From Pelagomonas calceolata (Eukaryota > Sar > Pelagophyceae > Pelagomonadales > Pelagomonadaceae), in contig CAKKNE010000006.1 in the NCBI GenBank assembly GCA_918797485.1, forward strand, positions 2,418,001 through 2,482,000: 64,000 nucleotides of DNA, given 5' to 3'. This document shows, piece by piece, positions 23,729 to 32,905 of the stretch. Position 1 is the first letter of the stretch; each line of letters starts with the position of its first letter. Both the position numbers and the translations under genes were made by a program. The notes under the pieces were generated by a model. That model was not told the origin of the DNA. It saw nothing but the letters and a program-made list of their open reading frames with translations, and searched no databases.

Positions 23729-26700
23729 ATGGCCGAGGACCAGACCAGCCAAAATTTAACAGTCGCCGTCCGCGTCCGGCCCCTGTCGGCGACCGAGCAG
23801 AAGCGCAAGGTCGCGAAGGTCGTCCAGTCCTCTGGGAACCGTGTTATTGTCACCCATGGCCCCGGCGGGCGAGGGCCCGACCGCACGTACAATTATGATA
23901 GAGTCTTCTCGCCCTACGCGGCCCAAGAACACGTCTTCGAGAGTTTAGTATCACCCGTGGTCGATGAAGTGCTCCGAGGTTTTAATTGCACGGTCTTCGC
24001 GTATGGGCCCACCGGTACGGGGAAGACCCACACCATGGAAGGCACTTCTGAGGATGCCGGCCTGGCACCGCGCTGCGCCAAAGCACTGTTCGCGAGGCTC
24101 GAAAAACAGAAGACAAAAGCTGGGGAAGCGGACTTTCAGATCAAGGCGAGCTGCCTCGAGATCTACAACGAGGAGCTGAGCGATTTGTTCGCTATTGATG
24201 ATGAGCCTTCACAAAGAACGACGTCCGCCGCGATGGCGTTACATACAAAACCCAACCCCCAGAAAAGGCCTCTGAGGTTGGTGGAAGCGGCCAATAAATC
24301 AGGAGTGACCTGCGCCAACCTCGAGGAGGTCGTGTGTGGTGACGTCGACGCTTGTCTGAAGGCCTTGCAGAAAGGGGCGTCCAATCGACGAATCGCGTCG
24401 ACAAAATGCAACGACAAGTCGTCTCGGTCCCACGCCTTGTATACGCTGAAGGTCTGCGTGCGGTCGCTGACGGAAGACGGGCGCGACTTGATCGTGAACG
24501 GTCAGTTGAATCTCGTTGATCTCGCAGGGTCCGAGTGCGTCGGCCGATCGGGCGCGACGGACAAGCGCGCGCGAGAGGCCGGTTCGATCAACCAGTCGCT
24601 CTTGACGCTCGGTAGAGTCATCACTGCATTAGTGTCGGCAGGAGAGTCGAAATATGTACCATACAGAGACAGCAAACTCACAAGGTTGCTCCAAGATAGC
24701 TTAGGCGGCAAGGCGAAGACGACGTTAATAGCCACGGTCGCCCCCGGCAAGGACTGCGTCGAGGAGACGCTGTCGACGTTACAGTACGCGCTTCGGGCTC
24801 GATCCATCCAAAATAGACCCGAGCAGCACGCTAGGTACCACGGGAAAGCGATAGTAAGGGCCCACGCGCGGGAGGTCGACGAGCTCCAACGGTTACTGGC
24901 TTGTCAGCGGGAGAAGAACGGCGGCATCTATGTGGACGGGGACCAGTGGGAGAGCATGCAGGGGGAATTGGCGTCTCGCAAGGCCGAGCTTGAGGAGTTG
25001 GGCGAGGAGCTTGCCAATGCTCGTATCCAGGCCCTGGAGGCGGAGAAGAAGTTGGACGACGCGCGCGAGGAGGCCGACGCACAGCGGGAGCTGCGTGTTT
25101 CTGCGGAGAAGGCGCGCGACGAGGCGCTCGAGGGGAAGCGACTGGCCGAGGAGGCGCATCGGGCGGAGGTACGAGCGCATTCTGATACTAAAAAAGTGCT
25201 CGAGGCTCATCAGAGGAATGAGCGCGTCTTGTTACAGCATGGAGCGTTGCTCAAGGGTCATGTCAGGGAGGCGGCTCAAGACTTGGACGCGTCCGCCGAG
25301 GAGTTGCAGCAGTGGCGCCAGGCTCTAGATGACACGGTGACGAAATGTAAAGCGACGGCGTCGTCGCTGAGTGACGAGCGGAAGCCGGCCTTGACCGAGG
25401 CCGTCGCGGCCCTCGAAGCGGCTCTAGAAAGACAATCCAAGGACGCGGAACGCGCTCGTGCATCGCTAGAAAAGGGCGCGTCGACGGCGCTGCAAGAGTG
25501 CGTCGACGCGCTGCGCGAGGGACCCGTGGCTTCGTTGTGCCGCGCCGTAAAAGCCGCGGCGGCCGAGGATTTGGACCTCGCGTCGCAGCGGCGAGACCGC
25601 GTCGCGACGATGATGCGCGACGCCGTCGACGGCATCGGGAACGTTCAAAAGGCGTCGGAGACGATGGCCGATAACGCGAAGGGACGAGCCCAGCGCATCT
25701 CTCACATCTTGAATGAAGCGCGACAGGCGCTCGACCGGGCGAAGGCTCACATGGAGGAGAGTGGAGCGTCTGTGATGGAGAAGGCCGCCGAGGGTGCTGA
25801 GAAAGTTATCGAGGCGGCGAGGCCCTGCGTGGCACGGGTCGACGAGGCTGCGGCCGCGAGACAGGCCTTCGCGGAAGCGCGCGAGATCGCGTTGCAGGCC
25901 TTCCGGGCCCAGGAGGCGGAGGCACGAGAACAGCGAAGGGCGGAGCTCGAGAAGACCCTCGCCGCGTGGGAGGCTTCCAGTGAAGAACGGGCCGCGGACT
26001 TCGCGGACGCTCTTGCAAAGACGGAGGCCGACGCCTCTGCGAAGCTCGCCGCGGCGGACGACGTGCAGAGGACGGCGCTTTCTACATTAACGGACGAGAC
26101 CGTGCCCGCGTTCGTCGCCGAGGTGCAGGGCGACGTCACAAGACTCGTCGAGCGCTGCGGCGACGACTTGGACGCCGTGTCCGGCGATCTGCCGCTGGAC
26201 CAGGTCGCCTCGTTCCAGAGCGACCTCGATGGGGCGGCCGTCTCTAGTATTGCGGCGGCGGCGTCCAAGGCCGGTGAGGCGGCTTCAGTCGAGGCGGGCG
26301 ACCTCGACGCGTGCGAGACGGAGGCGTGTGGAGCGGCGCGTATCACAAAAGCGGACGCTTTGATGGCGACGGCGGCCGAGGCCGCGCGCGCGGCGAACGA
26401 GAACCTCGCCGGGGCCTGCGAGGCGTCGGCGGCGGCCTTGCATGACGCGGCCGCGAGCGCGGCGCGCGCGTCGAAGGAGGCGGCGCAGCGCCACGCCGTG
26501 GTTGTTTCTGGTGCCGTCGACGCGGCCGCGACCTTGGGTGAGGAGGCGGCGGCGACGGCCGCGGCGCGGGCCGAGGCCTCCGTTCCAAGGGAGGGCGCGC
26601 CGCACGTGGCGCGAAGTGATAGCGTGGCCCTCGACCCGACGCCGCCGGCGGCGCAGATCTTGGCGGCGGACGCCCCGCCGCCGGCGCCTCCCGTAGTACG

Positions 26701-26830
26701 GGCGCCGGCCGCCGAGAACGTGCCGCCCGCCGCGCCGCCCGTAAAGGCGCCGCCCGCGCCGCCGGCGAAGGGCATCCTCTCGCGGCGGCCCGAGGGCCTG
26801 CCGCCGCTGCGTTCGCGGTCGAACAACTAG
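23729..26830 (+). CDS. Kinesin-5 (BimC/Eg5 family) mitotic motor
   Basis: This is a 1033-residue protein with an N-terminal motor (residues ~10-365): VAVRVRPLS, a P-loop FAYGPTGTGKTHTMEG, switch I NDKSSRSH and switch II LVDLAGSE. The neck (RARSIQNRPE) and the following EVDELQRLLACQREKNGGIYV block are diagnostic of kinesin-5, the tetrameric plus-end motor that slides spindle microtubules apart. A coiled coil (~370-650) and an Ala-rich helical tail follow, ending in a Pro-rich basic segment. The P-loop has Pro where kinesins normally have Gln (YGQTGTGKT). The start at 23729 is set just before the motor; the frame is open 100 codons upstream without conservation. Confidence 0.92.
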   Translation: MAEDQTSQNLTVAVRVRPLSATEQKRKVAKVVQSSGNRVIVTHGPGGRGPDRTYNYDRVFSPYAAQEHVFESLVSPVVDEVLRGFNCTVFAYGPTGTGKTHTMEGTSEDAGLAPRCAKALFARLEKQKTKAGEADFQIKASCLEIYNEELSDLFAIDDEPSQRTTSAAMALHTKPNPQKRPLRLVEAANKSGVTCANLEEVVCGDVDACLKALQKGASNRRIASTKCNDKSSRSHALYTLKVCVRSLTEDGRDLIVNGQLNLVDLAGSECVGRSGATDKRAREAGSINQSLLTLGRVITALVSAGESKYVPYRDSKLTRLLQDSLGGKAKTTLIATVAPGKDCVEETLSTLQYALRARSIQNRPEQHARYHGKAIVRAHAREVDELQRLLACQREKNGGIYVDGDQWESMQGELASRKAELEELGEELANARIQALEAEKKLDDAREEADAQRELRVSAEKARDEALEGKRLAEEAHRAEVRAHSDTKKVLEAHQRNERVLLQHGALLKGHVREAAQDLDASAEELQQWRQALDDTVTKCKATASSLSDERKPALTEAVAALEAALERQSKDAERARASLEKGASTALQECVDALREGPVASLCRAVKAAAAEDLDLASQRRDRVATMMRDAVDGIGNVQKASETMADNAKGRAQRISHILNEARQALDRAKAHMEESGASVMEKAAEGAEKVIEAARPCVARVDEAAAARQAFAEAREIALQAFRAQEAEAREQRRAELEKTLAAWEASSEERAADFADALAKTEADASAKLAAADDVQRTALSTLTDETVPAFVAEVQGDVTRLVERCGDDLDAVSGDLPLDQVASFQSDLDGAAVSSIAAAASKAGEAASVEAGDLDACETEACGAARITKADALMATAAEAARAANENLAGACEASAAALHDAAASAARASKEAAQRHAVVVSGAVDAAATLGEEAAATAAARAEASVPREGAPHVARSDSVALDPTPPAAQILAADAPPPAPPVVRAPAAENVPPAAPPVKAPPAPPAKGILSRRPEGLPPLRSRSNN

Positions 26831-27272
26831 CTGACAAGACCAACGACTCTTTCGCGCGCGCTCTTCCCCTCCCCTCCGATTTAACACTGGGTGTGCGCTG
26901 ATTCACTTTAGAGCGAGTCGCTTATTGAGCTAGCCCTCTTAGCACGGCCGATCCGTTAGCAAACCTCGGGGGGACTATTGTTACGCAAACCTCGGCTAAA
27001 AAAATGCTAGTGCCTTACAGGCCGCTAGCTAACTCGATTTTTGGGGCCGCAGCAGCACGCCTCCTGTGCAAGCCTCGGCCCAATAGCCAGCGTTTCGCAT
27101 CACCTTAGAAGCGCTGAGTTGCAGGGGTACGGAGAAATAGCGCGCCAGAGGGCTGCTGCAGGCCGGAGCGCATTTCTCCCTTGCACCACTCGCAGGGCCG
27201 ACAGCTGTAGGCGTCGACGCGACAGCTGACGCGTCGACGCGACGTCCCCGACGCCATCGGCGCGACAGAACG
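26831..27272. other. Intergenic region between kinesin-5 and ArfGAP genes
   Basis: It holds a strong CTAG-type copy (27007-27030). Near its end is a cluster of GCGTCGACGCGAC-like repeats (27209-27262: CGTCGACGCGACAG, CGTCGACGCGACGT, CGCCATCGGCGCGACAG) related to the introner core, directly before the ATG. The cluster may be a decayed element in the 5' UTR. Confidence 0.45.
27007..27030 (+). promoter_or_regulatory. CTAG-type upstream element (strong copy)
   Basis: CTAGTGCCTTACAGGC followed by CGCTAGCT lies between two plus-strand genes, 243 bases before the ArfGAP start and oriented toward it. Confidence 0.5.
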
Positions 27273-29648
27273 ATGGCCACCGCCACCTTCTCGACGCCCG
27301 TCCGGGAAGCCCTGGCGAAGTACGGCGCCTAGCTGTGTGGAATCAAACAGTGAGTTAGTTTCCTCGCGTCGATGGCGTGCAATCTACACGCCATCGAGCA
27401 GATGCTGTTACGGGGACGACGTCGCGTCGATGGCGTGGGGCATCCAAAATTTGATTTCCACACAGACATACAGGATTTAGCGTTTAGCAACGAGTCGCCG
27501 AGGTTTCGGGCCGGCTACGATTGGCACCGGCAAGAGTTACAAATTGCAGATGAACATTTAGAGCGACTCACGAGTGGAAGTCAAGCGGTCGTAAGGGCCT
27601 TACAAGTGCTCGGAAGTGCCTCGGGTCGACTCGCAGCTGATCTAGAAAGGACGCCGGCCGTGTTTCAAGCATTACCAGTCACAGCCCGACTAGCCGGTGT
27701 TTTGCAAGATCTGGCGTCGGCCGGTGATGTCTTAGCTGAATCGTTAGATCTCTCATTACGGACACCCTTGGACGCCCTGCGGTCTGATGTCAGTAGAATC
27801 GACGACAAAAAACGCGCGTGCGACCGCGCCGACGACCAAGCTTCGTCTACGGAGGCCGATTTATTAAGGGGCGACTGGCGGCGAGTGGAGAGAGATGTGT
27901 TGAGAGGCGAGAAGCTGCGGAGTCGGGGCGAGGAGTCGGACCTGCCTCGAAGCATCGCGGCCGTGGTCGATCAACGCGCTAGGAACTGCGCGGAATCTCG
28001 GAGGTTGGCGGAACTGCGACGGTTTGAACTCGCGAGGTTCACGTCATCGTTACGACGACGGACGGGGCTCGTCCTGGCGGAAGCCGCGTTAGCTGCTCTC
28101 TGTTCCTTGCGGGCGTTCCACGCCCAGGCCGCGCACGCCGTCTCCGATGCGACCACAGCGGCGCATGCGGCACACACCACAATCGCGAACGCGTGCGACG
28201 CGGAACGGGCGCCCTGGGATTACCGCATGCTCAAGTTGCAGGAGACGTTGAATGCGATGCCCCACCTCTCGTCCCAAAATTCGAGCTTCGTCAAGGCCCA
28301 CGAGGGTCAACCAGTAGATGATTTGTTGAGGGCCGCGGAGAGCGCTTACGGCACTTATGATGTTGAGTCGAGGTTGTCTTCTCTCTATGCTCCTTCTCAA
28401 ACATCTTCCTCGTTGGAGGGCTACCTCTGGTGTCAAACAGTAGGTATTCGGAGCGGCCCCTGGCAGCGGCGCTACTTTTTACTTGGAAGTGCGGAGCTAC
28501 GCGTCTCCAAGAGCGAACCTTCGACGATCGGTGGTTTGTTGTCGGCAGCTCTCGCTAGAGAGTTATCCGAGGACGAGATGCGTCAGAACAACGACGACGA
28601 GACGGAGTTAGTTGCTACCCTTTTACTCTCTTCGGTGAAAACGTGTACGACCGCGAGGTGTGCCTTCGAGGTCCGATCCGCCCACGGCTCACCGTTACGC
28701 TTGCAAGCTAGAGGTGATGCGGACCTCACGAGGTGGACGCAAGCCATCACCAAGGCCATCGCCGACCAATTGACCAGAACACCAAAAGCTTCGAAGAAGG
28801 TCGCGACGCCCGCACCAGTGATGACGAAGACGCCCTCGTCCAAGAGCCCTTTCCTGCGGCGGACCGTGTCTACGTCACCCGCACCATTACCGAAGCAAGG
28901 TGAACTGCTCCGTTCATTTTCGTCGCCCGAGATGAATGATAGACCCTACACGCCGCCGCCGCCGCCGCCCGCCGCGTCGCCCACCGGAATAAGGGAGGCC
29001 GCGCGGTTGCGGCGCGTCGCCGCCGTCGAAGCCTTATCGACGACTTGTTGTGACTGCGGTGCTAAACGCCCTGAGTGGGCGGTCATCAATCGCGGGTGTT
29101 TGGTCTGTTTGAGGTGTTCCGGCGTTCACAGAAGCTTGGGCACGCACGTCTCCAAAGTCCGTTCGTTGCGCTTGGATCGGCTATCGGACGCGACGCTACG
29201 CTTTTTAGAAGCTGTGGGCAACGACCGATGCAACGAGGTCTTCGAGGCGGCTTTGGCGCCAGACATGAAGCCCCGCCAGAACACGGACTCGAAACGGCTG
29301 CAAGCGTTCATTCGCGCGAAGTGGGCGCAGCGGGCCTACGTTTCCAGCGACGGTGTGGATCCGGATGGCGCGTTGCGCGATGCCGTCAGTTCATCAGACG
29401 TCTTGAGCGCTCTTGCGGCGCTGGCCGCGGCGCCGGACCCCTCGGCGTTGCTGGCGCGGCGGGACGGCGGCGAGGCGCCCCTGCACCTCGCGGCGCAGAA
29501 AGGCGACCTCGTCGTCGCGGCGCTGCTCGTGCTGAACGGCGACAGCGGCGAGTTGCTGAACGCGGTCGACGCCGAGGGGCGGCGGCCGCACGACCTGCTG
29601 TCGGGCGACGCGGCGGAGGCGCTCGCGGAGCTGCTGCGGCCGCGGTAG
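27273..29648 (+). CDS. ArfGAP with BAR-like, PH and ankyrin regions (ACAP/ASAP type), one introner intron
   Basis: Exons 27273-27324 and 27466-29648 give about 744 residues. Exon 1 encodes MATATFSTPVREALAKY. After splicing comes a helical BAR-like region (~20-290), a PH domain (EGYLWCQTVGIRSGPWQRRYFLLGSAELRV..., ~335-455), an ArfGAP zinc finger CCDCGAKRPEWAVINRGCLVCLRCSGVHR (CxxC-x16-CxxC with the catalytic Arg, ~560-590), and C-terminal ankyrin repeats (GGEAPLHLAAQKGDLVVAAL). Such proteins sense membrane curvature, bind phosphoinositides and stimulate GTP hydrolysis by Arf. Without the intron, exon 1 meets a TAG stop after only 19 codons, which supports splicing. The stop is 11 bases from the convergent MYND copy 3. 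Confidence 0.88.
27325..27465 (+). mobile_element. Introner intron in the ArfGAP gene (141 bp; element 27333-27465)
   Basis: The element starts CTGTGTGGAATCAAACAGTG and ends AAATTTGATTTCCACACAG, so it has inverted CTGTGTGGAA(A)TCAAA ends. Inside are two copies of the core GCGTCGATGGCGTG and one inverted ACGCCATCGAGCAG, able to form a hairpin. The in-frame splice uses a GC donor (TAC G|GCGCCTAG) and the element's own CACAG acceptor. Unlike the other full copies, the two flanks (GCGCCTAG and ACATACAG) do not match, so the target duplication has been lost or the copy rearranged. Confidence 0.8.
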
Positions 29649-29659
29649 TAGGGGGTATC

Positions 29660-30784
29660 TTAACTTATGGTTTTTCTTACAAGGATGGTTCGCGCGTCTC
29701 GTATTTCAGCCTCAATGTCCACTGTGAGCGGGTGCGCGCCACCTAACACGCGCCGCGCGGTCCGTTCCACGTCCTCGAGCGTCGTCACGGCCTTGCGGAG
29801 ATCGTCAAGCGTGGCGGCGGGGTCCGCGTAGATCGTCTGCGCGTAAAGCCACCTCATCTTGAGCGTGAGTCTATGCCCTTCTCCGAGAACGCGTCGCACC
29901 AAGGGCATCGTTCTGCGCACCAGCGACCTGGCTTCTCCGAAGCGCTGTAGCCGGGCAAGGGACGACGCGTAGTTGTTGGCCGCTCGGAGGGTCTCTTCAT
30001 GTTCTTCGCCGCCGAGCCTCAAACGTCCAAAGTACACGTCTCGCTTAATTAGAACGGCCTCGTCATACCGTCCCAGTACCTCATACGTGCTCGAAATATT
30101 GCTCTGCGCGACGAGAATGGCGACTTCTGACTTACCATTGCGCCGCACCAAAGACAACCGGGACTCATACACGGACAACGCATCCTCGAGGTGGCCCGCC
30201 TTGAATAAACCGTTCCCAAGTATCGACATCGTCATGTTTCGAACCTGATTTGTCTCCGGCCGGCCCAGGTACGTTTTCCAGCACGCCCACGCGAGCGCGC
30301 CCCGCACGACGCCGTGGTAGTCTTGCTCGCACAAACTGCACGTGTCCCACCGGCGCCACCTCTCATCCAACACCTTGTTGTCCAAATTATTCTCCTCGGC
30401 CTCCGCGAACAAAATCTTCGCCTGCTCCGCCAGGCACGAAACATGCGCAAATCCTGCCGTCCCGCGGCACGAGCACCCGCGCACGAGACCCTCCTTCGTT
30501 TTCCAGTGGAGGGCTTGGGTGCAGATGTAGCAGGTCTGGCCCTTCGTGTCGTCGGCGCACTTCTCGACCGCGACCGCGACAGCCTCCGCGTACTTGGTAT
30601 TTGCGTTGTATTGTTCCGCGCCGCCCGCTTTTTTTATCTTCTTGCAGAGCTTGTCGTGGCCGCCTTCTTTCCAGTGCTGCACCTGGCATTCGGCTCCGCA
30701 GTAGCGCGTGCTGCAGCGGCCGCATTTCTTGCCCAAGGTTAGCCCAAGCTCGGTGGCGCAGACGGCGCACTGCGTGAGGATCAT
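29660..30784 (-). CDS. MYND / RING-CH / TPR protein, copy 3
   Basis: This 374-residue protein is collinear with copies 1 and 2. It has a MYND finger (CAVCATELGLTLGKKCGRCSTRYCGAECQVQHWKEGGHDKLC), a RING-CH module (CYICTQALHWKTKEGLVRGCSCRG...CSLCEQDY) and TPR-like repeats (LSVYESRLSLVRRNGKSEVAILVAQSNISSTYEVLGRYDEAV). The MYND half is the most diverged of the three copies, while the RING-CH core is almost unchanged. The start is set at the MILTQC methionine, aligned with the other copies; an ATG 17 codons upstream is in frame. It lies about 9 kb from the inverted pair. Confidence 0.85.
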   Translation of the reverse strand: MILTQCAVCATELGLTLGKKCGRCSTRYCGAECQVQHWKEGGHDKLCKKIKKAGGAEQYNANTKYAEAVAVAVEKCADDTKGQTCYICTQALHWKTKEGLVRGCSCRGTAGFAHVSCLAEQAKILFAEAEENNLDNKVLDERWRRWDTCSLCEQDYHGVVRGALAWACWKTYLGRPETNQVRNMTMSILGNGLFKAGHLEDALSVYESRLSLVRRNGKSEVAILVAQSNISSTYEVLGRYDEAVLIKRDVYFGRLRLGGEEHEETLRAANNYASSLARLQRFGEARSLVRRTMPLVRRVLGEGHRLTLKMRWLYAQTIYADPAATLDDLRKAVTTLEDVERTARRVLGGAHPLTVDIEAEIRDARTILVRKTIS

Positions 30785-30860
30785 CTTGTATATGGTTAAA
30801 TCGCTTGGGGGCAGCCGTACGATGCAAAAGCACACTCGATACGCTTTTTTGTTTTTGTTG

Positions 30861-30888
30861 CTAGTGTGTCTTACGGCCGCTAGCTAGC
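30861..30888 (+). promoter_or_regulatory. CTAG-type upstream element (strong copy, long variant)
   Basis: CTAGTGTGTCTTACGGC followed by CGCTAGCTAGC lies between divergent genes: 77 bases from MYND copy 3 and 143 bases before the TMEM53-like gene, toward which it is oriented. This copy belongs to a variant with an extra GT (CTAGTGTGTCTTAC). Confidence 0.5.
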
Positions 30889-31030
30889 TTTTCACCAAAG
30901 GCTTGCAGCCGCCACTGCTGCTGACTATATTGCTAGATAAATTAGCCCAAGACAATCGCCTCAACGCCCTATCGACGAATTCGTGCAAAGCCTGCACCGC
31001 TAACTGCAGTGCAGCTTTGCAGCCTGCACA

Positions 31031-31864
31031 ATGCTGCTGCAGCGAGTGGCACGCGCGCAAATCCGTCGAGCACAGCGCTCAGCTGCTCTCAGCACGACTG
31101 CACCGACGCTGCCGCCGAGCTGCGTCTGGCGTCCCTGCCCCCACGACGACCGCAGTCCCAATGCACCGGTCGTCGTCGTCTTCGGCTTTACGTCGTCAAC
31201 ACAAAAACAGCTCGCGAAGTACGCAAAGGTCTACCATGCGCTGGGGCTGGACGCCATCACCTGGGCCTGCCCGCCGCGCGAGGTGCTGCGGCCCGAGCGG
31301 TCGCGGGAGACCGCCGCGCGGCTCCTGGACGCGCTCCACGAAGATACTTTAATGAATCGGAATATAGTGCTCAACGGCCTGTCCGCGGGCGCCTACTCCG
31401 TCGGGAACACGTTGCTAGAACTCGATGCGCGGGGCGGGCGCGACGCGTTCTACGATAGAATAAAAACAGCAGTGTACGACTGCCCCGTGGACTTCGACGG
31501 CGTGCCCAAGGGCGTGTCGTCGGCGATGCTCGGTGAAGGCACGCCTCTCCAAAAGCTGGGTGAAAGCGCCATCCGACTTTACCTGTCGGCGGTCGATACC
31601 GAGAAGTGGGAGAGCTCGTCGGCCATGTTCCACGCGATGCCGCCCGCGCCGCCGTCGCTCTGGATCTACTCGCTGAACGACGAGATTTTAGATATTCCCT
31701 CGATCGAGAAGATGATCGCCAAGTGGCGGGCAAGAGGAGACGACGTGGAGACGTTGGTGCTGGACGAGTCGCCGCACGTGAAGAACCTGCTGACGGCGCC
31801 GGACGCCTACTACGACGCGGTGAGGACGCGCGTCGGCGACTTTCGGAGTAACAGTAATTCTTAG
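31031..31864 (+). CDS. TMEM53/DUF829-family alpha/beta-hydrolase-like protein
   Basis: This is a 277-residue protein. The core VVVVFGFTSSTQKQLAKYAKVYHALGLDAITW, the nucleophile-elbow-like NGLSAGAYSVGN (about 116-127) and the C-terminal SLNDEILDIPSIEKMIAKWRARGDDVETLVLDESPHVKNL, with the Asp and His positions of an alpha/beta hydrolase, match the TMEM53 (DUF829) family. The usual GxSxG elbow reads GLSAG, so it is intact. An Arg/Ser-rich leader (MLLQRVARAQIRRAQRSAALST) may direct it to a mitochondrion. Family function is poorly known. Its stop is 19 bases from the convergent neighbour's stop. Confidence 0.82.
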   Translation: MLLQRVARAQIRRAQRSAALSTTAPTLPPSCVWRPCPHDDRSPNAPVVVVFGFTSSTQKQLAKYAKVYHALGLDAITWACPPREVLRPERSRETAARLLDALHEDTLMNRNIVLNGLSAGAYSVGNTLLELDARGGRDAFYDRIKTAVYDCPVDFDGVPKGVSSAMLGEGTPLQKLGESAIRLYLSAVDTEKWESSSAMFHAMPPAPPSLWIYSLNDEILDIPSIEKMIAKWRARGDDVETLVLDESPHVKNLLTAPDAYYDAVRTRVGDFRSNSNS

Positions 31865-31883
31865 TAAAAACATGCGTACATCA

Positions 31884-32585
31884 TCAGCCGTAGGCGAGGT
31901 CGTCGTCGTCCGTGCCGCCGAGGTCCCTCCCGTTGCGTCTTAACCATCTCCGTTTGTGCGCGACGACGGCGCCAGCGCCCTCCACAGCACTCTCGGCCGA
32001 CCGCGCGTCGAGCGGCTCGTTCGGTAATGCATCCAGGGACGGGTCCGCGACGAATGTGATGGGCGCGGTCTCGAGGAACGCGGCGCCGCGCCGCGCGCGG
32101 GCGTTCTCCTGCCAGCGCCAGAACGCGTAGACGATGGGCCATTTAGTTATGGGCGTGGCGACGAGCGGCGCGAGCACCGGCGCCGTCGCGAGCCAGGCTC
32201 TGCTTCTCCACAAATGCTCGTTTTTGCGTGCCGCCGCGAGTTTCGCGAGCCGCCGCCGCACCAGCCGCTCGTCGAGCCTCGCGGGAAACCTAACCTCGAT
32301 CCTCGCCGGGTGGGGCCCTCCACCTAGCTCCACGAGGAACTGCTCGTCGGGGTCGCGCGAGGCGTCCAGGATCGTCTGTATCGTTCGCCGCGCGTAGTCT
32401 TTCGGCGAGTGGCGCGGCGCGTCCTGGAGCCGCGCCCACTGCTTCGCGGCCGTCTCGACGAAGGCGTCGTATGTTCTTTCCAGCGCGTTGCGCTTCTCGG
32501 GCGCGGCGCCGGGGCACCGCTTCGCGTGCAGCGCCCAGTGGCGGCGCAGCACGGGAAGCACCACTACTCTCGTGAGGCGTGGCAT
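31884..32585 (-). CDS. Possible mitochondrial K+/H+ exchange-related protein
   Basis: This is a 233-residue protein. The block LWRSRAWLATAPVLAPLVATPITKWPIVYAFWRWQENARARRGAAFL, preceded by a basic charged region, resembles the Mit_KHE1-type family (yeast Ydl183c relatives), linked to mitochondrial potassium/proton exchange. Hydrophobicity in the block fits one or two short membrane segments. The assignment rests on this one block and is tentative. The N terminus (MPRLTRVVVLPVLRRHWALHAKRC) is basic, which suits mitochondrial import. No catalytic motif is visible. Confidence 0.55.
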   Translation of the reverse strand: MPRLTRVVVLPVLRRHWALHAKRCPGAAPEKRNALERTYDAFVETAAKQWARLQDAPRHSPKDYARRTIQTILDASRDPDEQFLVELGGGPHPARIEVRFPARLDERLVRRRLAKLAAARKNEHLWRSRAWLATAPVLAPLVATPITKWPIVYAFWRWQENARARRGAAFLETAPITFVADPSLDALPNEPLDARSAESAVEGAGAVVAHKRRWLRRNGRDLGGTDDDDLAYG

Positions 32586-32905
32586 TGCTGCTCGGCGTTC
32601 CCAGACCTGAGCTAGGCTCCCAGAGGCGAGTGCGCCGGAGATGCTCTCCCGACTTGGAGATGCTCTCCCAGCTTTTGAGGCAGGGAGATGAGTTTAGAGC
32701 TCGCGTTTGCTCGCGATTTCGTGGCTTGGGGAAATGATCATCCACGAGGTGCCATTTTATGGCCCGGATGCGCGCCTGGCGAGGAGCACTGCGTTGAATG
32801 GAGCTGGGTGGCCTGCACTCGTAAATCGCGGGTTTTCTGGGATTTCGCGAACGCGTCGATGGCGCAAAGGCGACGCTCTTCAATCACAGAACAATTACAG
32901 CAGAC
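32586..32905. other. Intergenic region with a short tandem repeat and an introner core
   Basis: GGAGATGCTCTCCC occurs twice in tandem at 32637-32669, separated by GACTT. GCGTCGATGGCGC at about 32856 resembles the introner core but has no CTGTG or CACAG ends nearby. No gene is supported here. Confidence 0.45.

Noticed and set aside
25747-26826. A 359-codon minus-strand frame opposite the kinesin-5 tail
   Set aside because: It is the reflection of an Ala/Glu-rich coiled coil, giving an Ala/Ser-rich string. The sense kinesin frame is clearly the gene.
27209-27262. CRISPR-like short repeats near the ArfGAP start
   Set aside because: The repeats are adjacent, imperfect, without uniform spacers, and match the introner core.
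32637-32669. Tandem GGAGATGCTCTCCC as a regulatory operator
   Set aside because: There are only two units, in a region between convergent 5' and 3' flanks, with no third copy in the window. Too little support.
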